Made by a program: the position numbers and the translations under genes. Below, in pieces: positions 49,380 through 60,002 of a stretch of 64,000 nt of DNA. The stretch is from Rutidosis leptorrhynchoides. Taxonomy: Eukaryota > Streptophyta > Magnoliopsida > Asterales > Asteraceae. The notes under the pieces were generated by a model. The model was not told the DNA's origin, did no database searches, and worked only from the letters and a program-made list of their open reading frames with translations. Every line of letters begins with the position of its first letter. The stretch's first letter is position 1. The stretch covers positions 78,294,001 through 78,358,000 of the forward strand of contig NC_092342.1 in the NCBI RefSeq assembly GCF_046630445.1, in the 5' to 3' direction.

Positions 49380-52300
49380 TTAAGCTGAAGTAGATGGAGG
49401 AGTCGGGAAAAGATGAGGATATTTCCGCATCATTTGATCCTCTCGTTCCCAAGTAAACTCAGGTCCTCGTTTGGCATTCCATCGTACTCGTACAATCGGA
49501 ATCTTGTTGCGTTTCAAAGTTTTGATCTCACGATCCATAATCTCAACAGGTTCCTCCACAAAGTGGAGTTTGTCATCAATAGTAAGTTCTTCCAAAGGTA
49601 TGATGAGTTCGGGTGCAGCAAGACACTTCTTCAAGTTTGACACATGGAAGGTAGGATGAACTGAGCTCAATTGTGCTGGTAGATCCAAACGGTAAGCAAC
49701 TGGTCCAACACGTTCCAAGATCTCGAAAGGACCAATGTATCGTGGGTTCAACTTTCCACGTTTTCCAAAACGGATCACACCTTTCCAAGGTGCAACCTTC
49801 AACATTACACGATCACCAACATTAAATTCAAAGTCTTTCCGTTTAAGATCGGCATAGCTCTTTTGGCGATCACGGGCAGTCTTAAGTCTAGCTTGGATCT
49901 GAGCAATCTTCTCCGTGGTTTCGTGAACTACCTCGGGTCCGGTGATTTGCTTTTCGCCTACTTCGGCCCAACAAATAGGAGATCGGCACTTACGACCATA
50001 CAATGCTTCAAAAGGTGCAGCATTAATGCTTGAGTGATAACTGTTATTGTACGAGAATTCGGCGAGTGGCAAATGCCTTTCCCAGGCCTTTCCAAAATCA
50101 ATGACACATGCACGCAGCATGTCCTCCAAGGTCTGAATCGTTCGTTCACTTTGCCCGTCAGTCTGAGGATGATAAGCAGTACTCATGTCAAGACGAGTTC
50201 CCATGGCTTCTTGCAAAGAACGCCAAAATCTGGAAGCAAAACGGGGATCGCGATCGGAGATGATTGATAAAGGTACACCATGACGAGATACAACCTCTTT
50301 GATGTACAGCTGAGCAAGTCTTTCCATTGTATCAGTTTCCTTCATTGCTAGGAAGTGTGCAGATTTGGTGAGGCGGTCAACAATAACCCAAATAGTATCG
50401 CATCCGCCCACTGTCTTCGGCAGCTTAGTAATGAAATCCATTGTGATCCTTTCCCACTTCCATTGTGGGATTTCCGGCTGTTGAAGTAACCCAGAAGGTC
50501 TCTGATGCTCGGCTTTAACCTTCGAGCAAGTCAAACACTTGCCAACATAAGTCGCAACGTCCTTCTTAAGATTCGGCCACCAATACTGTTCCTTAAGGTC
50601 GTGGTACATCTTACCTGCACCTGGGTGAATCGAATATCTTGATTTGTGTGCTTCATCAAGTATCAGGCTTCGTAGATATCCATAGTAAGGTACCCAAATT
50701 CTTCCGGCATAACATCGGAGTCCAGACTCTCTAACCTCGAATCGAGAGACAAGTATGTTCAAATGCTCGTGAGATATGTTCTCCTCCTTGAGAGCCTCAA
50801 CTTGGGCTACTCTGATCTGGTTGTTGAGGTTCGAATGGATGGTGATGTTCAGAGCCCTAACACGGAGAGGTGCCGTCCTCTCCTTTCGGCTTAAAGCGTC
50901 AGCTACAACATTGGCCTTGCCAGGGTGATAACGGAGTTCACAATCGTAGTCGTTGAGCGTCTCGATCCATCGACGCTGTCTCATATTCAATTGCTTCTGA
51001 TCGAAGATGTGCTGGAGACTCTTGTGATCGGTGAAGATAGTGCTCTTAGTTCCATACAAATAATGTCTCCACAATTTGAGTGCAAAGACAACGGCTCCAA
51101 GTTCAAGATCATGTGTAGTGTAGTTCCGCTCGTGAATCTTCAATTGGCGGGAGGCATAGGCAATAACCTTTGATCGTTGCATCAGTACACAACCAAAACC
51201 ACTCTTCGATGCATCGCAATAAACAACAAAGTCGTCACTGCCTTCAGGAAGTGATAGGATAGGTGCGGAGGTTAACTTCTTCTTCAAAGTTTGGAATGCT
51301 GATTCGTGTGTGGGTTCCCAGGTGAACTTCTTGCCCTTGTGAGTCAGTGCGGTCAAAGGACGCGCAATCAGAGAAAATCCTTCGATAAACCTTCGATAAT
51401 AACCGGCGAGACCTAGAAATTGGCGAATATGCGTTGGAGTAGTGGGGGTCTCCCACTTGCTGATGGCTTCAATCTTGGCGGGATCAACTTTGATACCCTG
51501 GTCGCTCACAACATGACCCAAAAACTGTACTTCCTTCAACCAAAATTCGCACTTGGAGAATTTGGCGTAAAGTTGCTCTTGTCTTAAGAGTTCAAGCACT
51601 AATCGGAGGTGTTGCTCATGTTCTTCTTCGCTCTTAGAGTAGATGAGGATATCATCTATGAAGACGATAACAAACTTATCCAAGTAAGGCTTGCAGACAC
51701 GATTCATGAGATCCATGAACACGGCAGGTGCATTTGTCAAACCGAATGGCATCACGAGAAACTCATAATGACCATAACGGGTCCTGAATGCAGTTTTCAT
51801 CACGTCACTTTCCTTCACTCTCAGCTGGTGATATCCGGATCGCAAATCGATCTTTGAATAAACGCTCGATCCTTGTAGTTGATCAAAAAGATCATCAATT
51901 CGTGGGAGAGGATATCGATTCTTGATAGTCAATTTGTTGAGTTCACGGTAGTCGATACACATACGGAAGGATCCATCCTTCTTCTTTACAAACAACACAG
52001 GTGCGCCCCAAGGCGAAAAGCTTGGTTGGATAAACCCTCGATCTAATAGCTCTTGTAGTTGACTCTGTAATTCTTGCATCTCGGAAGGTGCGAGTCTATA
52101 AGGTGCGCGAGCTACAGGTGCAGCTCCTGGCACTAAGTCAATCTGAAACTCTACTGCCCTCGGTGGCGGTAATCCAGGCAGTTCTTCGGGAAAGACATCG
52201 GAAAACTCGTTCACAATACGCACATCGTTCACGTTCTTCACCTCAGTTTCTACTGCTTTCACATGTGCTAGGACAGCAAAGCGTCCCTTCTTCATAATCT

Positions 52301-53852
52301 TTTGCGCTTTCACGCAACTAATGAGGTTCAACTTCGAGGTACATCTCTCTCCATAGATAACCAGTGGTTCGCCATCTCCTTGTGGTATGCGAAGTGCTTT
52401 ATCTCCACAGATAACATCGGCCTTTATCTTGCTCAACCAATCCATACCGACGATCACGTCAAAACTTCCCAGTTTGATAGGTATCAAATCAATTTCGAAA
52501 TCTGCACCAGCTATGTTGATAATAGCTCCGCGACTAATATGGTCAACCTTTTCAAGTTTTCCATTGGCGACCTCGACAAGCATACTTTCCTTCAAAGGAA
52601 CTAACGACCAATCTAACTTATCACAAAAATGTCTACACACATAGCTCCTATCGGCACCAGTATCAAATAGGACAGAAGCTAAAAGATTGTTGATCTTGAA
52701 TATACCTGTCACCAAGTCGGGGTTGTCGCGAGCGTCCCTTGCATTAACATTGAAGGCTCTAGCACGTGGTGGTCCGCCATCCTTACGCTTGTTAGGACAC
52801 TCGTTTCTGAAATGGCCCGTCTTTCCACATTCATAACACTTCTTAGGCCCATTGTTGTTGTGGTTTGGCTTCACATTCAAAGTGGTAACCTTGCAATCCT
52901 TGCCAACATGTCCAGATCGTTGGCACTTCTCACAGATAACATTGCAATACCCAGTGTGGTGCTTGTAGCACCTATTGCATTGTGGTAAGGTTCCTTTGTA
53001 GTTCGGATTGGTGCGGTTGTTGTTGTTGGGGTTGGTGTTGTTGTTGTGCATGTTGTTGTTTTGCCTGAACCCTTCATGTCGTTTTGCCGGGTTTTGATCG
53101 TAGTTCCTACCCCTGTTGTTGTTGTGGTTGTTGTCCCATTTCCTCTTTTCACCACTAACAGTTTCAAACTTAGCCTTCTCCGGCTCGTCCAGGATGATTT
53201 GATTCAAGAGAGTATGCGCCATGCGCATTGCTTCGGGAACGCTTGGTGGCTTGGATGAGGTAACATTTCCTTTGATGGACTTAGGAAGTCCCGAGAAGTA
53301 TTTCTCCAAACGCTTAAATTCGGGGGTGACCATGGTTGGACACATAAGAGCCAATTCCAAAAACCTACGGTTGTAGCTGTTAAGGTCGTTCCCTACGGTT
53401 TTCAATTGCATAAATTCGATTTCCATCTTTTGAATCTCGGTTCTCGGACAGTATTCCTCGATCATAGCACATTTAAATTCTTCCCAAGGCGTAGCATACG
53501 CCTCATCAATTCCTTGCGCTTGGGCCATGGTATTCCACCATGTAAGCGCGCCATCCGAAAGTGTGCAAGATGCAAATTTCGTTTTGTTAGCCTCAGAACA
53601 ATTGCTAACCCTGAATACCGATTCCAACTTTTCGAACCATCTGGTGAGACCGACGGGTCCCTCAGTGCCACTGAAGTAGTGTGGCTTGCAGTTTTGAAAT
53701 TCCTTGTAAGTACACCCATCTCGGACGACAGGTGGATTAACAGGCGGTGGTGGTGGAACTTGGGGTTGTCTTTCAGCTAGTGCAGCAGCGACTCGCTCGT
53801 TAATCATTTCCTCGATTTGTGCCGCGGTGGGGATAGATCTCCCGTTGGCCAT
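49380..53852 (-). CDS. Element B Gag-Pol polyprotein (intact)
   Basis: 1490 codons without stop or frameshift; Gag and Pol are in one frame. Gag about 1-300. Two CCHC knuckles at about 307-320 and 339-352. Protease triad DTG at 397-399. RT about 570-770 with FIDD at 731-734. RNase H from YCDAS (Asp 880). Integrase zinc residues His1076, His1084, Cys1106, Cys1109, and catalytic Asp1139, Asp1200, Glu1236 with 35 residues between the last two. GPF-type motif about 1366-1392. Chromodomain about 1427-1482. The product would make virus-like particles in the cytoplasm, copy the RNA and integrate the cDNA. Start chosen at the first ATG, which matches the homologous gag start of element A. Confidence 0.95.
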   Translation of the reverse strand: MANGRSIPTAAQIEEMINERVAAALAERQPQVPPPPPVNPPVVRDGCTYKEFQNCKPHYFSGTEGPVGLTRWFEKLESVFRVSNCSEANKTKFASCTLSDGALTWWNTMAQAQGIDEAYATPWEEFKCAMIEEYCPRTEIQKMEIEFMQLKTVGNDLNSYNRRFLELALMCPTMVTPEFKRLEKYFSGLPKSIKGNVTSSKPPSVPEAMRMAHTLLNQIILDEPEKAKFETVSGEKRKWDNNHNNNRGRNYDQNPAKRHEGFRQNNNMHNNNTNPNNNNRTNPNYKGTLPQCNRCYKHHTGYCNVICEKCQRSGHVGKDCKVTTLNVKPNHNNNGPKKCYECGKTGHFRNECPNKRKDGGPPRARAFNVNARDARDNPDLVTGIFKINNLLASVLFDTGADRSYVCRHFCDKLDWSLVPLKESMLVEVANGKLEKVDHISRGAIINIAGADFEIDLIPIKLGSFDVIVGMDWLSKIKADVICGDKALRIPQGDGEPLVIYGERCTSKLNLISCVKAQKIMKKGRFAVLAHVKAVETEVKNVNDVRIVNEFSDVFPEELPGLPPPRAVEFQIDLVPGAAPVARAPYRLAPSEMQELQSQLQELLDRGFIQPSFSPWGAPVLFVKKKDGSFRMCIDYRELNKLTIKNRYPLPRIDDLFDQLQGSSVYSKIDLRSGYHQLRVKESDVMKTAFRTRYGHYEFLVMPFGLTNAPAVFMDLMNRVCKPYLDKFVIVFIDDILIYSKSEEEHEQHLRLVLELLRQEQLYAKFSKCEFWLKEVQFLGHVVSDQGIKVDPAKIEAISKWETPTTPTHIRQFLGLAGYYRRFIEGFSLIARPLTALTHKGKKFTWEPTHESAFQTLKKKLTSAPILSLPEGSDDFVVYCDASKSGFGCVLMQRSKVIAYASRQLKIHERNYTTHDLELGAVVFALKLWRHYLYGTKSTIFTDHKSLQHIFDQKQLNMRQRRWIETLNDYDCELRYHPGKANVVADALSRKERTAPLRVRALNITIHSNLNNQIRVAQVEALKEENISHEHLNILVSRFEVRESGLRCYAGRIWVPYYGYLRSLILDEAHKSRYSIHPGAGKMYHDLKEQYWWPNLKKDVATYVGKCLTCSKVKAEHQRPSGLLQQPEIPQWKWERITMDFITKLPKTVGGCDTIWVIVDRLTKSAHFLAMKETDTMERLAQLYIKEVVSRHGVPLSIISDRDPRFASRFWRSLQEAMGTRLDMSTAYHPQTDGQSERTIQTLEDMLRACVIDFGKAWERHLPLAEFSYNNSYHSSINAAPFEALYGRKCRSPICWAEVGEKQITGPEVVHETTEKIAQIQARLKTARDRQKSYADLKRKDFEFNVGDRVMLKVAPWKGVIRFGKRGKLNPRYIGPFEILERVGPVAYRLDLPAQLSSVHPTFHVSNLKKCLAAPELIIPLEELTIDDKLHFVEEPVEIMDREIKTLKRNKIPIVRVRWNAKRGPEFTWEREDQMMRKYPHLFPTPPSTSA

Positions 53853-54150
53853 GATGTTCTATACAAACATTTTGACTCAAGTCAAAATCCATTATGCAAA
53901 TAATAATAATATAGTATATAACAACCAACATGAAAACAGCACAACACATGTTGATTAAGTAATGCAAGCATATATAAGTACCACAAAACCATGATATGAT
54001 AACGTAAATAGAACACTTGCGCAAGAAGTAAGCAACACAAATTCCATTCATTAATGATAATAAGTTCATACATTACAATAAGTTCGTACATTACATAAGT
54101 GAAATATGAAATTACAAAAGAAATTACAATACAGAATCTAGTACTAAGTC

Positions 54151-54978
54151 CTACGGCGATGGTGGGTACAAGATGTCCAAAACATGAGCCAACTGCTCCT
54201 CGAGCTCAGTAACTCGAGTCTGGAGAATCTCAATCTCCCGCCTCATTTCCTCATTAGAGGAAGATGGTGGGGCAGGTGGTGCTGGCGGTGCAGGTGGAGC
54301 CGGTGGTGCTGAAGTGGATGGTCCGGCTCTGGGTGGAGACGGTAATATCAGTGGGTCGGCGGGGTACGGCACCAGCCGTTTACGAGCAGTGATCCTACGA
54401 CGCCGACCATAAGCGTCAGTGAGAGTACGACCAGGAATTATGCCAGCGAAGCGATACCGCTTCTTCGGCGGGGTAGAAGGTGCCTGAATCGGTCGGTCAG
54501 CGGGATCCTCCTCATCACTGGAGTCGTCAGATGAGGTGTCGTCTGAAGAAGCATCGGTGGAAGAACCGTCGTCTGAATCATGCGGTGGTGGCGCGGGTGG
54601 CTCAACATATCCGAAAGCGGCCAACATCTGTCGGTGTCGGCCTGGCGTAATCACGGCTAAGCGGTCGTCGGCAGTGCGTCGGCAAGGTGTGCCCCAGTGA
54701 TTGCGGAAGGGACCTTCCCCGAACTCCGCGGGGATCTCCATGCCACCAATGCGAGCCAGTTGCCTCAGGGGTCTGGAAGAAGACGCCGGGATAGGCACAC
54801 TAGAGCTAGCTCCAGAACTAGAGGCGCCGGGGTCGCCAGTGGGTGTCGGGGCCGGAATGTCAGCAGCAGCAGCAGCAGCAACAGGTGCAGCAGTGGGAGG
54901 AACAACGGGGCCTGAGCCGCTCGGGATGTCAGTAGGTGGAACGTCCGACATCTGAACAAGGAAAAATAAATTTTCCAT
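54151..54978 (-). CDS. Element B extra ORF upstream of gag (unknown function)
   Basis: 275 codons, sense to gag-pol, between PBS and gag, ending 298 bp before the gag ATG. I recognise no catalytic domain. Layout: Pro/Ala/Ser-rich N-terminus; a conserved core (IPAEFGEGPFRNHW); an acidic run at about 137-158 (SSTDASSDDTSSDD...); a basic segment PPKKRYRF and RRRRITARKR that could act as a nuclear signal; a PAPPAPPAP repeat; and a C-terminal helix with coiled-coil heptads (EEMRREIEILQTRVTELEEQ). Met10 (MSDVPP) is an alternative start, directly preceded by TTTTTCCTTGTTCAG, which looks like a splice acceptor. Element A has a homolog. Extra ORFs before gag are known in Ogre elements. I do not know of this one in Tekay-type elements. 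Confidence 0.8.
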   Translation of the reverse strand: MENLFFLVQMSDVPPTDIPSGSGPVVPPTAAPVAAAAAADIPAPTPTGDPGASSSGASSSVPIPASSSRPLRQLARIGGMEIPAEFGEGPFRNHWGTPCRRTADDRLAVITPGRHRQMLAAFGYVEPPAPPPHDSDDGSSTDASSDDTSSDDSSDEEDPADRPIQAPSTPPKKRYRFAGIIPGRTLTDAYGRRRRITARKRLVPYPADPLILPSPPRAGPSTSAPPAPPAPPAPPAPPSSSNEEMRREIEILQTRVTELEEQLAHVLDILYPPSP

Positions 54979-55269
54979 GTCAGTATGTCATAAAGCAAGC
55001 AAATAATAGGCCAACAGTTTAATTCATGTATAACGATAAGTAGCATGGCAATATCAGTAATCGTACGAAACTAGCATGCAATCGAAAGCAAGTAATAGCA
55101 TGCAGTAGTGAAATCACGTAGTAGCATACGACATATAGCAGTAACAGTAAGCAGCAGCATGCAGTAAGTTCAGCGGAAACAAGTAAACTAACAAGTTGTA
55201 GATTAGCCCTATTAGTGAATCCTACTCGGGTCGGTCTTAGACTCACTAATGCATCCTAATTCCCTACAA

Positions 55270-55286
55270 CCAATGCTCTGATACCA
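55270..55286 (-). other. Primer-binding site of element B (tRNA-iMet)
   Basis: Minus strand TGGTATCAGAGCATTGG, 17 nt complementary to initiator tRNA-Met, 2 nt from the 5' LTR. Confidence 0.93.
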
Positions 55287-55288
55287 AA

Positions 55289-58003
55289 TGTGACGCCCCG
55301 TACTAAATCATCATGTACGGACCATCAACAACAGGATCATTACAAGGTTAAGTACTATATGCGTTTTCAAAACAGAGTTTGCATTCATTAATAAAAGTGA
55401 CGTCATAACATACGTCAATTGTTTTACAAATCAAAGTATGCTTCACTAAGTAGAAGCATTAAATAAGTGTACGTGACCATAATGGTCGTTACATATCATA
55501 AATTCATAAGTAAAAAGTTTGAATGCAACATAAGTAGTCATGCGATAACAACTCTAGGCAGCGGGTTCTACAGCACGACTAGTAAGATAGCGGAAGCGAC
55601 TTCAAGCACCTGAGAAAATACATGCTTAAAAAGGTCAACACAAAGGTTGGTGAGCTATAGTTTAAGTATAACAGTAATGTAAGTAGGCCACGAGATTTCA
55701 GTGCTACAACGAGCGTTTCAAAAGTATGTAAAAGTATATGCTTAACCGTGGGCACCCGGTAACTAACTTAACGTTTAATGTACCCCCTTAAAGTGCACTT
55801 GGCAAGTGCGTATAACCTCGAAGTATTAAACACTCGTTAAATGCTAGCGCTACTAGCCCGAGTGGGGATGTCAAACCCTATGGATCCATATCTAAGATTC
55901 GCGTTCACGGTTCAAAAACCAATGATTAAACGTTACCGAGCTAAAGGGAATGTTTCTGCCGTTATATAACCCACACATATATAAAGTTTAAGTACTCGTG
56001 CCTAGTATGTAAAACATAAAATCCGCATGTATTCTCAGTTCCCAAAATAAGTTAAAGTAAAAAGGGAATGCTATAACTCACAATGATTAGTAGTAATGGT
56101 AAGGTAGTAGTCGGAAAGTGGTGTGCAAGTAACGGTCCAAACGTCCTCAACCTAAGTCAAATAGCACTAAGTCAATAAGTCGTCTCAAAAGGTTTACAAG
56201 TACGTAATTAAGGTCATAAGGGTCATCATCAATCATCATTAAACAAAAGGTAACAAGTAAGACTCGTTTATGAAAGTCGTTTAAAACAAAGGCTGACTTC
56301 GGTCAGTCACCACGGCCTCTACCCTTACTGAATTAAGGTGAGACCAGTGGTCATGGCTCCGTCTATGAGTCCCTTGAGTGTGGTAAAATTTACAGAAGCA
56401 AACTCGTCTTGGTTTGACCGTGGCGACGGTCTAAGTGCGAGTAGGTCAGAAATTTCTGCACAACGTTAAAGGACATGGTAACGATCGGAGGGCCATAAAT
56501 CCTAAACCGTAACTCGGATTAAGACGAGTCCTATATGAAAAGTTATCTATTCGAAAAGTTCTATCTAAAAATCAAGGTTAGAACAGCCCAGGTCTACTGG
56601 TCTGTTCCAGAAGCATCAGGTCAGTAGGTTTTGGACAGAACAGTGGGTTTTGGAGAGTTCCGGTTGTCTCGGTGCTTGATGTTCATCACGGTTCTCATCC
56701 TTGATGCGTATAGCTTCAAGTGTACAACTCGTTGATGTGTTAACATCATTTTGACCAAGGTTTGTCCATCATAACTCAAGTGCAAGTGTTGTAAGTGTTT
56801 GATGAACCAAGGTTACATGTAAGTTTAGGAACAAGTTCATGAACACTAAGAAAGATCACAACCAAGTGTTGGATCCATGATACTTGCACCAAAGTGTAAG
56901 CTCTTGTTGGTTTCATGTCCTTGTTCAAATGTGTAGTAAGCAACTAACAATAAGAAGTAAAGAAAATGAATGATAAGCCTAAACCAACCATGAAGGTGGT
57001 ATTCTAATATCATACAACAACCAAGAACACAAGTAACAATTATAAAGATTATAAACTTTAAATCTTTTGAAACAAAATATGTAGAACATAACTAGATAGA
57101 TTATGTTCTTGGATGTTCTTGTTATAACAAGATAAAGATGAAGAATCAAAACTAGAAAGTTTGATCTTGTAACTTAGTAAATAAAGACAAGTAAGTAAGT
57201 AAATAATAACTAGTAACTTACAAGTAATTAAACTACAACAAGATTAAGTAACAAACAACAAAAGATGATGATGATTAAGATGATGAAGGCCATGGTTTTT
57301 AGGGAGAAAGAAGAAGAAGAAATGTCTTCAAATTACTTACAAAGAACAAAGAACTTGAGAGAAAAAGAGAGAAGAAAATTGCAAGTAAAGTGTGTGTGTG
57401 TGTGAATGAGAGATACAAGGAATGAAGTAATGAATAAATGAAAGCAAATGACCTCTCTAAAGGCCTCAAACATTTCGGCCAGCAGCATAAGCAAGGGGGA
57501 ATGGGTTTGTTTTATGGTTACATGCAAGTAAAGAGGTTAAAAGTTGGTTAAAAGGGTTGTCTACATGGGGATAATGAGCAAACTAGATTCCTTAAGCAAG
57601 TAACTAGTTAGTTTATGTTTAAATGATACTTACAAGTATGCAAGAGTGGGCTTAATGTCCATTAAAAGAAGTAGGGTGGGCTTGTGAGTCTTAATTCATG
57701 AGTCCATTAACTAATCAAAGCCCAAGTTCAATTAATTAACAATTAAACCCAATTAAAGCCCAAGTAATTAACCTATCACATTAGTTAATTAAAATGATTA
57801 GTAAAATTAATCATGAATGTAAATAATATCTTAAAATATTATTCGTGCAAGTTCCGGGTGTCACAAAGACGTTTCGGGCACTTAAAGTTCAAGTACGGGC
57901 AATTAAAGCAACATGTAAATGTAATAACATACATTCGTTTAATCAAGCGTATTAATAATAATAATTATTAATAAATAACGTTGGAAAAACCAGGGTCGTT
58001 ACA
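55289..58003 (-). repeat. 5' LTR of element B (promoter LTR)
   Basis: Drives minus-strand transcription. In sense order it has a pyrimidine-rich leader near 57400-57345 (TCTCTTTTTCTCTCAAG) followed by a GTAAGT donor-like site (plus strand 57335-57340). No convincing TATA box. The ORF at 57333-57527 is an LTR artefact also present in the 3' LTR. Confidence 0.95.
57335..57340 (-). promoter_or_regulatory. Putative splice donor in the B 5' LTR leader
   Basis: Minus strand TTTGTAAGTAATTT matches the plant donor consensus well. The matching site in element A is at 12369-12374. The candidate acceptor is at the extra ORF (CAG ending at 54952). This is a prediction only. Confidence 0.35.
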
Positions 58004-58008
58004 TTTAC

Positions 58009-59455
58009 AGTCCCACATGACAATGAAAATTTAGATCCTTTAAGGAAATTGGATCTTTATGAAAATATTTGATCTTTTAAAAATTCATTCTAGCTTTTAC
58101 CCTAGATAAGTTTTCCGGAATAACCCTTCACCGGTGTTTGCAAATTATTTTTGTAGGTTTTGTGGGTTTCGAATTTTAAAATTTTAGCTCAAAACTTGCA
58201 GTTTTGTGTCACCCACTTGCTAATCCTTGTATTAGGAAAGCACACGTCCAGTTTACTTGCTCCGTATATTACCTTTCGGTAAACTACCGTCTGGTTGTAA
58301 AGGAAAACGATGAACAAGCAACTGTTAAGGCAATGTCTAATGACATGCAGATGTTCATGGTCCACAACGTGTCGGATGCAATTAATATCCTTTGTAGGAG
58401 CAATAGTAAAGATCACCCTATAATTTTTCGGTCTGGCACAAGGTCCTGTCTTCGACCATGCTATTCAACCACCGTTCTTACGGTTGACACCCGATTTGGT
58501 TCAGGTGACCTAATGAATTCCAGGTGAATTCCTAGAATTTTACGTTCAATGGTAATGAGCGCATTGAAAATAGGTTTTCAGAAGAAAAAAATCGGATTTA
58601 ATTTGATCAAAATATTTTCTCGTTCAAACTCGAGTTTAGATATTATTGTATTCCATGAGTTTGTAATTCTCAATCTTTATGGTCAATCTCAAGGATTGAG
58701 TAATATCAGGCTTAAAAGCTGATTTTTAATCTTTAAGGAGATTATCCTTTTTGGAGGTCTGATTCATTAGTCTTATCAAGCTAATTTGCACGGCACCCTC
58801 CCCATTTTACGAGACAGATCCTCTCATGGTTAGGATAAGTCTGACCACTTGGCGACCCTGTTTGATGTTGAGGTCTGTGGATTTCCAGCTGATTTTCGAG
58901 AAAACTTTTCAAGGTTTTTCGTAGACTCTACAACTGGTCTGGATGACAACTTCCTGACCTAAATCAAGAAGTGCATTTCTTTTTTTGAAGACTTTACTTC
59001 CTTTTAACGATGGAATTGATTCATCGTGTAGATCCATCTTTTCTTTCAAATGTATTACAATAAACCGGGTAAAACAGTTAATTTAGTCTAAAACAAAAGC
59101 ACCTGCAATAACTTTACAGAAACATGTGATAGATAGTTTTTTAATTGAATAACTTGGTACATTCTCCCCACACTTGGCTTTTATTTATTTCTTTCTTTGT
59201 CTTTTTATTCTCCTCTTTTCCATTTTACATGAATTCAAGCATTTTAGGTTGTTTCTCAATTTATGTCCTTTCCGAGGTAACGATAATTTCGGTACTAATA
59301 CCTAGTTTTTATCGTTCATAAATATGTATAAACATGATTTTGAATTCATTTAGTTGAAAATTTTTCAAATTTTCACAAAATTTGACAAATAAACCAAGTA
59401 TAAACCCGAGAGAATTTATAACCCTTCCCCACACTTGAGATCATGCAATGCCCTC
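58009..59455. other. Unclassified AT-rich repeat F, right part
   Basis: Continuation of F after element B. No conserved domain. An ORF at 58204-58527 is not recognisable. CCCCACACTTG-type strings near 59167 and 59429 echo the one near 46481. Confidence 0.5.
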
Positions 59456-60002
59456 ATGTGACGATCGCTCCAAATCCATATGAATAATACGTCATTCATT
59501 GATTTCATTACGAGGTATTTGACCTCTATATGATACGTTTTGTAAACATTGCATTCTTTTGAAAAGGCACACCATAAATGAATATTTAAATCAAAGGTTT
59601 TCGACATCTGATGATTTCTACATATAGACAATCACCGTAAATAATAGTTTACAATAGTACTTCCGTTGACAATGCAGTCAAAATAAGATACATGGTGATG
59701 ATTTGGTGAATGCAACGTTTCTTTGAAAAATATGCCATATAAGACTCCATGCACATAGCTTGTCTATCATATAAGCAAACAGCGGAAGACTTCTAGGGAA
59801 CCTGAGAATAAACATGCTAACAAGTGTCAACACAAAGGTTGGTGAGTTCATAGTTTGTATGTTTCGCATAATCTGTATATAAAGATGGATCACAAGATTT
59901 CAGTTGTTTCATCCAGAAACGTTTATCAATAGATTCTACATAACAGAGCACCCTGGTAACTAAACTTTAACGTTATAATGATAAATACCCCATTCGTTTT
60001 AA
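59456..60002 (-). repeat. E-family LTR fragment, reverse orientation
   Basis: ACGAGGTATTTGACCTCTAT (59510-59529) and the adjoining GATACGTTTTGTAAACATTGCATTC match the right end of element E in reverse complement. The AGCGGAAGAC...GTTGGTGAG block at 59780-59857 matches E 20948-21026. The fragment is cut at 60002 by element G. Confidence 0.75.

Larger units (their letters stand above)
46624..58008 (-). mobile_element. Element B: complete young Tekay-like chromovirus (with TSDs)
   Basis: Element proper 46629-58003, flanked by the perfect TSD TTTAC (46624-46628, 58004-58008). Identical-length LTRs (2715 bp each) differ at three bases by eye. It has an intact PBS, extra ORF, single gag-pol ORF and polypurine tract, all on the minus strand. 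Long LTRs, tRNA-Met priming and a C-terminal chromodomain place it in the chromovirus branch near Tekay/Del. All parts needed for autonomous retrotransposition appear present. Whether it is transcribed cannot be judged from sequence. Confidence 0.96.

Noticed and set aside
58204-58527. 107-codon plus-strand ORF right of element B
   Set aside because: No recognisable domain and it lies in worn repeat F. Likely chance.
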